Of a stretch of 64,000 bases of DNA, positions 32,901 through 43,771 are shown in pieces. The stretch spans positions 5,087,501-5,151,500 of the forward strand of contig JAFFSR010000218.1 in NCBI GenBank assembly GCA_017163975.1, given 5' to 3'. This DNA is from Anastatus disparis (taxonomy: Eukaryota > Arthropoda > Insecta > Hymenoptera > Eupelmidae). The position numbers were made by a program, and so were the translations under genes. A model generated the notes under the pieces. It had not been told where the DNA came from, did no database searches, and was given only the letters and a program-made list of their open reading frames with translations. Every line of letters starts with the position of its first letter. Position 1 is the first letter of the stretch.

Positions 32901-34142
32901 ATGATTTCAACGACAATAAATTTTAATTTCATACAATCACTTGAGGATGCAAGTCTTGTACAAGTAGCTATTAGATCGTGGAATCAATTGAAAGATATTG
33001 AAAAGCTGATGGAAATTGGTTGTAAATTTAAAAGAAAGTCGTGGCAGAAATTAGAAGCAAAAGTAATAAAAAATACAGAAATGCTTCGATTGCCACTGAA
33101 TTTGAGAAGAAAAATAATACCTTTGATTAGGCAAGTAGGTTTAGAATTGATAAAATGGTTAAAGTTTCACCTAAAGTATATATCTAAACTAAGTATTGCA
33201 AAACATTTAAAACAAATTCATTGGACGCAATTCGGAAAGATAGATAGAAGAAAAACAGCAGCAATACTAATTCGAGATGATAGTATTGATCTCATTATAC
33301 GTTATAAATTAGCTTACATTTACTGTCTCGAATCTGACTTGTCAGTTTTGTGGGATAAGATGCAGTTGGAAGCCAGTCTTAAAAACCGTTTTGAGGATCC
33401 CAATGAAATGGAGGAAGAACCATTAGTTCTTTATTGGAGTAATGGTGAAAAGCTGAAAGGTTTTCCATTTTACAATTATGCAGCCGTATACTCTCCAGAT
33501 AGTACTCTTTATCAACGCGCATTTGAAAATGCAGTTTTAGCTGGGAATAAAGCTGCAACTGATTATTTTTTTCAAATTCTTTCTTTAGAAGAAAAAAGAA
33601 AGTCTTTATTAAGCACAACTCAACTCATCGGAGGTGTCATTGTATGGAACGACGAATATGATTTATCAGATATTAAAAATTGTAGAGAATATATGGATGT
33701 TTTTGGTTTTTTATTTTTGCAGATGGATAAGCATCAACAACAGTTAATGTTGCAAACTGATGCCTTTTGTGTATTAGTTTTTATTTTGAACTCACCTTGG
33801 CACAATTTTTTTATCGAGATGGTACAGCATGCATGGCATTATCTTTGTCTACATTATTTTGAATTTTTATTCACTAGAATTATGGCTTGGATATCGAAAG
33901 ACTTTGAAAATTGTTATTATCGAAATTTGCTCACGAGATTCTGGAAGCTAAGTCCTGAAAGATTTAAAAAATATTTTACAAATAATATCCAACGTAATAA
34001 ATTTTTGCTTAAAATGATTGATACAAATGAAGTGATCACTAAATCAATTTTGCAAGATATAAATTTAATAGATAAGAAAGAGCTTTTTTTCTTAAATGTG
34101 GAGGAGCAGATTTGTTTATCATTGATAAATAAAGATGATTAG
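32901..34142 (+). CDS. Gene X: 413-aa helical protein, unknown family
   Basis: The intact ORF runs from ATG to TAG with 413 codons and no frameshift, the longest in the window. It is rich in Leu, Lys, Trp and Phe and predicted mainly helical. Blocks such as SLVQVAIRSWNQLKDIEKLMEIGCKF, VLAGNKAATDYFFQILS and MLQTDAFCVLVFILNSPW have the helix-turn-helix feel of degenerate ankyrin-like repeats, but no canonical repeat is present. No signal peptide or clear membrane span is visible. An in-frame acceptor-like TTTTTATTTTTGCAG at about 33708-33722 may be chance. AATAAA signals follow the stop (from 34199). About 150 bp of this gene (33679-33828) was copied into every downstream 6.8-kb unit. Function not known. 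Confidence 0.7.
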   Translation: MISTTINFNFIQSLEDASLVQVAIRSWNQLKDIEKLMEIGCKFKRKSWQKLEAKVIKNTEMLRLPLNLRRKIIPLIRQVGLELIKWLKFHLKYISKLSIAKHLKQIHWTQFGKIDRRKTAAILIRDDSIDLIIRYKLAYIYCLESDLSVLWDKMQLEASLKNRFEDPNEMEEEPLVLYWSNGEKLKGFPFYNYAAVYSPDSTLYQRAFENAVLAGNKAATDYFFQILSLEEKRKSLLSTTQLIGGVIVWNDEYDLSDIKNCREYMDVFGFLFLQMDKHQQQLMLQTDAFCVLVFILNSPWHNFFIEMVQHAWHYLCLHYFEFLFTRIMAWISKDFENCYYRNLLTRFWKLSPERFKKYFTNNIQRNKFLLKMIDTNEVITKSILQDINLIDKKELFFLNVEEQICLSLINKDD

Positions 34143-34540
34143 TGTTCTTTTCAATTTTTCAATTCTCTGGTGTGAAGGAGCAGATTTTTTTATCATTGAT
34201 AAATAAAAATGATTGGTGTTCTTTTGAATTGTTCATTCGACAATGTGCAATGAAATCGTGATGATTGTAAATTTTTTTTTAAGACTATAGAAGAGATTAA
34301 TTTAAGAAGATGTAAAATGAACACTACACCTGCACTCATAAATATTATCTTTCTTTAGTTTAATTTTCAAATAAATTCATTTATTAGTTTCTAAGATATT
34401 TTGATTTTCAATATCTTTAAGGTGTTTGTTTGTAAAATATTAATGTACATGGCTTAAATCAAATAAAACTTTTCTAAAAAAAATATAAATAGTAATTTCT
34501 ATACAAAATAAAGTATTTCCTACTCTCTAAATATAATTCA

Positions 34541-34795
34541 GTGAGATTTCACTGAATCCAAGTGAAGATGGCTTTACTGGGGTTCAGTGAAATTTGACTG
34601 AATGGAATAGTGAAATATTCACTGAAATATTCATATTTTCACTAAAATTCATTGAAATATTTTCTGATTATCAAATGAAATTTCCTCGATGATTTTAAAT
34701 AGTGGATATTTCACTGAAATTTCATTGACATTTTAACTGAACTTGAAGTATAGCGATTTTCACAGATCCAGTTACCATGTGAAATAGTAATTTTT
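34541..34795. mobile_element. CAGTGAAA-rich MITE, uninterrupted copy
   Basis: Multiple interleaved CAGTGAAATTTCACTGAA-type inverted words between 34541 and 34760 form a foldback-like MITE. This copy has the empty site GAAATATTCACTGAAATATTC where the later units carry a 247-bp insertion. Confidence 0.6.
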
Positions 34796-36279
34796 ACAAT
34801 AAAATTTTTCTATGTGTAACTTTTATCGTAATAATGATGCAAAGAATCAATAACGTTATTTACATTTTTTAATTTTAGTTATTAATCAATTTATGAAAAT
34901 TAAAAGTCTCACGTTTGTCCATAATAGTTTCATAAACATTATTAATTTACATATTTTTTTTATTTTTTGTCGATCTCATTAATGTAAAAAAGAAATTATG
35001 TATACGTTTTAATCAAAGATACCATTTTAAATAAAAACATAGATTTATGAACTAATTCATGAAATTTTGTTTTCAATGGTTTTTAAATTTCTCTATAGAT
35101 TAAAAATTTTTGAGTGTATTATAAATTATCTTTGAAAAGAATCTTAAAAATAAATTAGAATTGAGGCATTTTAAATAAACTTTCATTTTCAAATATTGTA
35201 CAGTAAAAAGGTTGCTCGATTTTAATTAATAATTTTTTAACATCTTTTATCTAACACACTTTTAAGTGAATATTTTACTAAAAAGTAAAACTAAATAATT
35301 TGATTTTTCGTGTAGTATTTGCATAGACTTGAAAATAAAGAAAGTATTACAGTTTCTAATTATCAAAACTTTCCTCTAGATATTGAATTATTAGGTAACA
35401 TTTTATAAAAGATTTAAGAGAAAAAGTTCATAAATTTATTGTATGTTAAATTTGAATTTCTCATTTCCATAATTATCTATAAGACAAGAAAATATGCTTT
35501 TTATTAAATTTAATATATTTAATTTTCATCTATATTGTATATATAAGAATATTTTTTATAAAAAGGATAATGAAATAAATTAACGAAAATGGTTATTTTA
35601 ACTTGAATATATATATTTTATTTTATATATATAATTTGACAGATTGTTATCTGGGCCACTAAAATATTTTTAAATCTAATTTTATACCAAATGACTTACA
35701 ATTCATGCATAACTGGATAAGATCAACTGATTTAAATTATATGATCAATATATTTTTAAATCCGCAACACATTCACCAAAGTTTTATATATTTTTACAAT
35801 TAAAAATACATGGAACGCAGTTAGTCTAAAATGTTTAAATAAAAATGCATGTCAAATTATAATACATAATACAAATTATACTAAGATGTAATTAATTATA
35901 GGATATAAAATATTACAAAATTCTATACTGTTCCCATGATTTATGTTACATTTTACAATAAAGAATAGAACCTATTGTTTATGTATAAGTTTACAAAATT
36001 ATATACGCAGAATATTTAGTGATAAAAAACATTGACTTTCGTACTTTAATGTTACATGATAAAATTTCAATATTTCATTATCGTCTTATTAAAATCATAA
36101 TTTATTTTAGTTTTGAAATAAGGGATTTTTAAGACTGATAAACATTACAAAATTATGGTCACTTAGGTGTCATAAAAAATTACTAAAACCTACGATAATT
36201 AGGAGTCAAGGTGTATTTTTTCTTGTACCTTATATATTGATTGCTACCAAGATAAAAACTATTATTATGAAATTATGCA
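34796..36279. other. AT-rich filler of the tandem unit
   Basis: About 1.5 kb of AT-rich sequence without ORFs or repeats of note, repeated in each later unit (41613-43105, 48429-49919, 55250-56740, 62106-63584). Copies differ mostly by single-base indels; a 62-codon plus frame in units 2 and 3 is broken by one A in units 1, 4 and 5. Confidence 0.6.
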
Positions 36280-36287
36280 TTAGATAC

Positions 36288-36753
36288 TAGGGGTATGCAA
36301 ATAGCTCGAACTACGAGTAACTCGAACAAATTACTCGACTCGACGAGATCAAGTCGAGTCGAGTATTAACTCGAAATTTCCGAGTTACTTGAATGACTCG
36401 AGCAACTCGAACAACTAGATTATATTATTCTGTGGCAATTAGTTCTTTTTATACGAAAAAAATTATTTTTTCACTCTTTTGATCATTAACTTGCTGTGAG
36501 TTCTGTCTATCCGTCTACTCAGAAGGAATATTGGAATAACTTTTAAACTAACTTCAAGTCGAGTCGAGTATTAAACTCGAACTTTTCGAGTTACTCGAAT
36601 CTACCGAATAACTCGAGCCATCCGAGTAACACGAATTACTCGAGTAATTCAATTTTTTCGAGTAGTTCGTATTTGTTCGATAACTCGACCCGAACTCGAA
36701 GAAAAAACTCGACTTGACTCGAAATCGACTAATCGAGTATTTGCACACTCCTA
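36288..36753. mobile_element. hAT-type MITE with 8-bp TSD (unit 1)
   Basis: The 466-bp element is flanked by perfect 8-bp direct repeats TTAGATAC (36280-36287, 36754-36761). Ends are inverted: TAGGGGTATGCAAATA and TATTTGCACACTCCTA. The interior is packed with ACTCGAGT-like palindromic words. An 8-bp target duplication and TAGGGGT-type ends fit the hAT superfamily; no transposase. It lies about 190 bp past the IMPDH stop codon. The Ser/Tyr/Asn-rich minus ORF across it is a by-product of the repeats. Confidence 0.85.
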
Positions 36754-36945
36754 TTAGATACGACATGTTTAATAATGTATCGGAATAACTTTGCTGCAAT
36801 CGACGCATGTTATAAATAATGTACATGATTTATCTTTGTATAACTTAAGATCACCATGTTTTATAGTGCCAAGGTCAGTGGAACTTTTGAAATACAGCTT
36901 CTAGTTCGTTATAAAAATCGTTTAGTTGTTTAACTTGGTCAATTA

Positions 36946-39079
36946 TTAAAATAGTCTTTTTTCATAAGAAAACAAACTATGAACATTGCCCTCTTGTTGA
37001 GCAGAATGTGTTCTCCTTTCAAACCTTAACTCTCCATTATACATCATATTTCTTAAATCAGAAAGAGATTTCGCTCCAATGTCTTGACAACCATGTTTTA
37101 TTCCACATTGTAAATACGGAAGAAATTTTAAAACAGTACCCTTGTCAACAATCGATCCACTTACACCCTGTGCTACTTTTAGCTTATCCGTCCGATTATG
37201 AAAGTACCTATCCATTGCTGAACCACTTGCATCTTTTCTATCCATGGCTTCTATTGAGCCCATACCTCTGTATCTTTTAAGTCTGACTCCATCGCTAAAA
37301 AGTACTCTCCTGGTGCTTCAGAAGTTCCGGCTAACAATGAGCCCATCATAACTGTACTTGCTCCTATGCTTAAGCCCTTGGTAACATGGCCGATCGACTG
37401 TATTCCTCCATCAGCAATAATAGGAACTCCAAATTTTCGAGCGTATTGAGAAACCTTATAAACAGCAGTGGCTTGTGATCTGCCTACGGCCATCACTTCT
37501 TGAGTAATACAAATAGAACCTGAACCCATTCCTACCCTTAAGCCATCAGCACCAGCTTCAATAAGATTTTTAGCTTGTTTAACCGTAACTACATTTCCGG
37601 CTATTACTTGGAGTTCCGGATATTCTGATTTTATATGTTTAATCATCGCAATCTGATATTTGGAATTGCCTTGTGATGAATCCAACACAACTACATCAAC
37701 ACCAGTCATTGCTAATAATTCTAATCTAATTTTATCTTCATGACGAGTTCCTATAGCTGCACCAACTAACAATTGTTTATTTTCATCTTTACTGGCGTTT
37801 GGATAAGTGCGATTTTTTTTTAAATCGGTTCTAGCCATTAATGCTACCAATTCTCTTTTATTGTTGATGATAGGCAGTTTTCCTTTTTTAGATTTTTCTA
37901 AAATAGCATTAGCTTCTTGTAAGCTTACACCATGTAGAGCAGTTACCAAGTTTTCAAATTTTGTCATAATTGATTCTAATTTAGTATTTTTCTGAGCGTC
38001 TGTATCTTCTAAGAAGTCTATGTCTCTTGACGTAACAATGCCCATTAGTCTACCACCTAATCTACCATTTTCTGTAATTGGCACTCCAGAAAAGCCATAA
38101 TGAAGTTTGACATCTAAAACATCTCTCACTGTGTGGTTTGGTGAAAAAACGATAGGATCTCGAATAAATCCATGTTCGTAATTTTTACCTAAAAAATTTT
38201 ACATATATTTAGATATGTAAACAACATTTTATTAAAATGTATACATTTTATTTCATGTATGCATACTTTAAATAATAATTTTTTAGTAACTACTGTCTTG
38301 TTTAATTAATACTAAACATATATCAATTTTTCATTTAATTTACAATTATTCTACAAATTTGTTTATCTAATTAAATTTTTTTATATATAAAGATAAAAAT
38401 TATGTATTTGAAATTTCAAATTAAAATCATATCATAAAACAGGGCAAAGTGAGTATTTTTCATGCATAATTTTATAAGTTATTATATACTTTTATGTAAT
38501 ATATAATAATTTTTTGAACTTTTGTCAATAATTTACAAAAAATTATTGTTAAACATTAATGAAAGTATATGAAAAAATTATAAAATCATATATGAAAAAA
38601 TGCCTACCTTAGACTTTAGCGCCCACTTTTTCCCGTTTTACGGTAATATTATGTTTATCTACTTTAAATAATAAACTAAATACAAGTACATTGGTTAAAA
38701 ATGATAAAAAATTAATTACCTTGTAAACTTCATCAGCTTGATGTTCAGGGGTGCAATTATGATGTATAATGCCGATGCCTCCACAAAGGGCCATAGCAAT
38801 AGCCATATCAGATTCTGTAACAGTATCCATAGGGGAGGACACAAATGGTGCTTTGAGGGTGATTTTTTTCGTCAGCGGAGAATGAAGATCTACCTCGTCA
38901 GCTGTAAAGTCAATGTAACCCGGAAGAATAATAAAATCATTGTAAGTTAAACCGTCACCGTTATTGAATAACTCAGCTGCCGTAAGACCATCATCTTCTT
39001 GAAAGTCTGGTATCTTTCCATTTTCGTTTTTTGAAAGATGGCCTGCCATTGGGTATCTATAATACTTAATCATTGACAT
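36946..39079 (-). CDS. IMP dehydrogenase, tandem copy 1 (frameshifted)
   Basis: IMP dehydrogenase oxidises IMP to XMP with NAD+, the committed step of guanine nucleotide synthesis in the cytosol. Exon 1 (38720-39079, 120 codons, after TTTCAG) holds the N-terminus and first barrel strands ([24 protein letters not shown]). A 531-nt intron (GTAATT...TTTTAG) follows, then exon 2 (36946-38188) with the CBS region ([22 protein letters not shown]), the nucleotide/NAD part (LDSSQGNS), the catalytic loop GSGSICIT with Cys about residue 347, the flap region [11 protein letters not shown], and terminal SYEKRLF. Total about 535 residues, usual for insects. The frame breaks at about 37304 (five T where six are needed for EYFFSDG) and at the exon 2 start (five A instead of six). 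The Drosophila homologue is raspberry. Confidence 0.9.
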
Positions 39080-39119
39080 TCTAACTGAAACACTCTTGAA
39101 ATATTTTGTAAGTTTATAA

Positions 39120-39921
39120 TAAACTTTTTTTGAAAAAAAAATGTTTTCTATTTACTTTACTCCGATTTTAACTAATTATACGTGGAATGTAAAAGTCACA
39201 AAGTAAAATTTTATAATAAAGTTGCTAAAAGCTTAGAGTAAACTAGTTACTTGATGTTGCCTGAAGTGAATTCAGAAACAGAATGATGAATTAGACTTGA
39301 ACTCGAAAATTTATATGAAAATATGCAGGTATATTTTCAGTATTTCTAAATCTTTTTTTTCTCTTCATTTATTCAATAGATAATCCGTATAATATGGATA
39401 TCAAATAATTTCGCCACCCCCTATTTTATACCATGATTTCTATATTTTAAGGGTTAATCCCCTAATAAAAGTTAATAGAGGATTATTACAGGTAAAATTT
39501 TTCGTTTAATACAATTATCTTATTTATTTTAGTATTGTCTTCAATCTAGTAAGAATGAATTGTGCATAAATTTTATAATTATATAAAAATTATTTATATC
39601 TTTTTGATTTCACTGATATATATTTTTTGATTGCTTATTATCAATAAAACTAAAATAAGATACATGCTTAAACTTATAAATATGTTACTGTACATAATTT
39701 TAGAAAATTTTGATGCTAATCTTTATTTACACATCCATAAAATATTTACATAAAACTAACCAAATTCTTGCCTAAGTTCTCAAATAATTATTTAAGGTTT
39801 TCATCGTTAATTAATTTTTGGGATTATTATTCAGATGATTCAGATCTTATAATTTAACTTTGGAATTGAAAATTAAAAGATAAATTTTCAAGTTGGATGT
39901 TAATAAGCTACTATAATTTTC
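39120..39921. other. IMPDH 5' flank and spacer (also in units 2-4)
   Basis: AT-rich sequence upstream of the IMPDH start. TGTTTCAG just before the ATG suggests an intron in the 5' leader, so the promoter and first non-coding exon should lie in this stretch. I could not fix a TATA box or start site. The same stretch recurs at about 45950-46747, 52765-53566 and 59585-60384. Confidence 0.4.
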
Positions 39922-40070
39922 AAAATTGTAGAGAATATATGGATGTTTTTGGTTTTTTTTTTTGCAGATGGATAAGCATCAGCAACAGTTGATGTTGCAA
40001 AGTGATGCCTTTTGTGTATTAGTTTTTATTTTGAACTCACCTTGGCACAATTTTTTTTATCGAGATAGTA
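39922..40070 (+). pseudogene. Gene X fragment (unit 1)
   Basis: About 149 bp matching 33679-33828 of gene X (NCREYMDVFG...SPWHNFF). It has T-to-S and M-to-I changes, an A-to-T change in the T-run before GCAG, and extra bases that shift the frame. No rest of the gene is present. Confidence 0.85.
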
Positions 40071-40244
40071 CCCCTACTGAAAAAATCTTGTGGTAACCAC
40101 ATGACATACTATATGGTTTTCACATGGTTACCACATGATTACCACATGTTTACCACATGGTTACCACATATTATTTTGACGGGGTGATCATGTGGTAACC
40201 ATGTGGTAACCATGTGGTGACCATGTGAAAACCATGTGAGTAAG
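40071..40244. mobile_element. CACATG-rich foldback element (unit 1)
   Basis: Left half repeats TGGTTACCACATG; right half repeats the complement CATGTGGTAACCA, giving a ~170-bp hairpin around TATTATTTTGACGGGG. The start CCCCTACTGAAAAAATC resembles the innermost MITE at 30420. It joins the gene X fragment exactly, so it may mark a duplication junction. Confidence 0.7.
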
Positions 40245-40478
40245 AAAAAAATATTAAAAAAAAATATGCAAAATTTATTATTTTACGTAATAAATACTCA
40301 CCTGCTGTCAAAATCAGCAAACTAAAGAAAATTTTTATGAAAATATAAATATTATTGATTATTATATAATTAAATTTATTATAAATATTTTTATATAATT
40401 AAATTTATTATAAATATTTTTATATAATTAAATTTATTTGCGTTTTTCATTGCAAACCAGAAAAACATCTCTGTTCAT

Positions 40479-40834
40479 TGAATAGAATAGAACGTGAGAA
40501 AGCAGGCCGAATGATCGTCGTTTTAGACAAAATTAAACTGTTTATAAGCTTTAAAGTCTTTTATTTTTTCGTGCGCGTTCGCTTGCCATAAGAAAGTCAA
40601 TAGGTAGAAAGCGGAGCATCCCCCTAACGGTTAATCACCAGTACTATTATATACATGTGTATATTCATATTCAATAACTAACCACTAGGGGGCTACCACT
40701 CTTTTTATGTATTGACTTTCTTATGGCAAGCGAACGCGCACGAAAAGAATAAAAGACTTTAGAGCTTATAAACAGTTTAATTTTGTCTAAAACGACGATC
40801 ATTCGGCCTGCTTTCTCACGTTCTATTCTATTCA
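40479..40834. repeat. Long hairpin, ~124-bp arms (unit 1)
   Basis: Arms 40479-40602 and 40710-40834 are almost perfect complements and include GCGCGTTCGCTTGCCATAAG and AAAGCAGGCCGAATGATCGT. The 107-nt loop has a further inner pair (GGTAG...CCCCCTAA / TAGGGGGCTACC). Foldback transposon or inverted duplication; no ORF of note. Confidence 0.85.
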
Positions 40835-41079
40835 GTGTTCTCTTTTCTAATTTCTTTTCAGTGTTCTATTTTCTAATACTCTTGAAAAACGAAAAGTTTC
40901 TGCGAAGGCATGTTTTTGCCAATTTTATTTTCAATATCTTTAAGGCTTTTGTTTATAGTTTAATTTGCAATTGTAAAATATTAATGTACATGGCATAAAT
41001 CAAATAAAACTTTTCTAAAAAAAATATAAATAGTAATTTCTATATAAAATAAAATATTTCCTACTCTCTAAATATGATC

Positions 41080-41612
41080 CAGTGAAATTTCACTGAATTC
41101 AAGTGAAGATGGCTTTACTGGGGTTCAGTGAAATTTGACTGAATGGAATAGTGAAATATTCACACTGAAAGAACTTTTCGTATGCTGTATGCCAAAGCGT
41201 GAGGGCGCAGTATACTACAAGTTTACGGGAGACAGAAAAACAAATGTTGGCGTTTTAAAAGCCAACCGATATCAGCCAGCCGTGCGCGCGCAACTCATAA
41301 GTAACTTTTGGCATTCAAAACGCCAACATATGTATTACTGTTCGCCGCTGAGTATGAGCGGACTGTATACCTCCCTCTTGGTTGGTAGTTCGCTAAGACA
41401 TCTATCCGTGCACTGAAATATCCATATTTTCATTGAAATTCATTGAAATATCTTCTGATTATGAAGTGAAATTTCCTCGCTGATTTCAAATAGTGGATAT
41501 TTCACTGAAATTTCATTGAAATTTTAGCTGAGCTTTAAGTGCAGCGATTTTCACAGATCCATTCAGTGGGAGTCCACTGAATTATCACGTGAAATTCACC
41601 ACGTGAAATAGT
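41080..41612. mobile_element. CAGTGAAA MITE with 247-bp insertion (unit 2)
   Basis: The MITE of unit 1 is split by a GC-richer insert at 41164-41410, flanked by CAC on both sides (possible 3-bp duplication). The insert has an internal inverted pair with core TGTTGGCGTTTT / AAAACGCCAACA (about 41246 and 41319). A 93-100-codon frame through the insert shifts at its 3' end between copies, so I treat it as non-coding. Confidence 0.6.
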
Positions 41613-43113
41613 AATTTTTACAATAAAATTTTTCTATGTGTAACTTTTATCGTAATAATGATGCAAAGAATCAATAACGTTATTTACATTTTTTAATTTT
41701 AGTTATTAATCAATTTATGAAAATTAAAAGTCTCACGTTTGTCCATAATAGTTTCATATACATTATTAATTTACATATTTTTTTTTTTTTTTGTCGATCT
41801 CATTAATGTAAAAAAGTAATTATGTATACGTTTTAATCAAAGATACCATTTTAAATAAAAACATAGATTTATGAACTAATTCATGAAATTTTGTTTTCAA
41901 TGGTTTTTAAATTTCTCTATAGATTAAAAATTTTTGAGTGTATTATAAATTATCTTTGAAAAGAATCTTAAAAATAAATTAGAATTGAGGCATTTTAAAT
42001 AAACTTTCATTTTCAAATATTGTACAGTAAAAAGGTTGCTCGATTTTAATTAATAATTTTTTTAACATCTTTTATCTAACACACTTTTAAGTGAATATTT
42101 TACTAAAAAGTAAAACTAAATAATTTGATTTTTCGTGTAGTATTTGCATAGACTTGAAAATAAAGAAAGTATTACAGTTTCTAATTATCAAAACTTTCCT
42201 CTAGATATTGAATTATTAGGTAACATTTTATAAAAGATTTAAGAGAGAAAAAGTTCATAAATTTATTGTATGTTAAATTTGAATTTCTCATTTCCATAAT
42301 TATCTATAAGACAAGAAAATATGCTTTTTATTAAATTTAATATATTTAATTTTCATCTATATTGTATATATAAGAATATTTTTTATAAAAAGGATAATGA
42401 AATAAATTAACGAAAATGGTTATTTTAACTTGAATATATATATTTTATTTTATATATATAATTTGACAGATTGTTATCTGGGCCACTAAAATATTTTTAA
42501 ATCTAATTTTATACCAAATGACTTACAATTCATGCATAACTGGATAAGATCAACTGATTTAAATTATATGATCAATATATTTTTAAATCCGCAACACATT
42601 CACTAAAGTTTTATATATTTTTACAATTAAAAATACATGGAACGCAGTTAGTCTAAAATGTTTAAATAAAAATGCATGTCAAATTATAATACATAATACA
42701 AATTATACTAAGATGTAATTAATTATAGGATATAAAATATTACAAAATTCTATACTGTTCCCATGATTTATGTTACATTTTACAATAAAGAATAGAACCT
42801 ATTGTTTATGTATAAGTTTACAAAATTATATACGCAGAATATTTAGTGATAAAAACATTGACTTTCGTACTTTAATGTTACATGATAAAATTTCAATATT
42901 TCATTATCGTCTTATTAAAATCATAATTTATTTTAGTTTTGAAATAAGGGATTTTTAAGACTGATAAACATTACAAAATTATGGTCACTTAGGTGTCATA
43001 AAAAATTACTAAAACCTACGATAATTAGGAGTCAAGGTGTATTTTTTCTTGTACCTTATATATTGATTGCTACCAAGATAAAAACTATTATTATGAAATT
43101 ATGCATTAGATAC

Positions 43114-43579
43114 TAGGGGTATGCAAATAGCTCGAACTACGAGTAACTCGAAACAAATTACTCGACTCGACGAGATCAAGTCGAGTCGAGTATTAACTCG
43201 AAATTTCCGAGTTACTTGAATGACTCGAGCAACTCGAACAACTAGATTATATTATTCTGTGGCAATTAGTTCTTTTTATACGAAAAAAATTATTTTTTCA
43301 CTCTTTTGATCATTAACTTGCTGTGAGTTCTGTCTATCCGTCTACTCAGAAGGAATATTGGAATAACTTTTAAACTAACTTCAAGTCGAGTCGAGTATTA
43401 AACTCGAACTTTTCGAGTTACTCGAATCTACCGAATAACTCGAGCCATCCGAGTAACACGAATTACTCGAGTAATTCAATTTTTTCGAGTAGTTCGTATT
43501 TGTTCGATAACTCGACCCGAACTCGAAGAAAAAACTCGACTTGACTCGAAATCGACTATTCGAGTATTTGCACACCCTA
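43114..43579. mobile_element. hAT-type MITE (unit 2)
   Basis: Same insertion with the same TTAGATAC duplication; the right end has lost one T (CACACCCTA). Confidence 0.85.
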
Positions 43580-43771
43580 TTAGATACGACATGTTTAATA
43601 ATGTATCGGAATAACTTTGCTGCAATCGACGCATGTTATAAATAATGTACATGATTTATCTTTGTATAACTTAAGATCACCATGTTTTATAGTGCCAAGG
43701 TCAGTGGAACTTTTGAAATACAGCTTCTAGTTCGTTATAAAAATCGTTTAGTTGTTTAACTTGGTCAATTA

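Larger units (their letters stand above)
34408..40930. repeat. Tandem unit 1 (6.5 kb)
   Basis: First unit of a head-to-tail array. It starts in the 3' flank of gene X at TCAATATCTTTAAGG, a string that recurs at 40931, 47748, 54567 and 61422. It is shorter than later units mainly because its CAGTGAAA MITE lacks the 247-bp insertion. Order: MITE, AT-rich 1.5 kb, hAT MITE, IMPDH (minus), spacer, gene X fragment, CACATG foldback, long hairpin. Confidence 0.85.
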
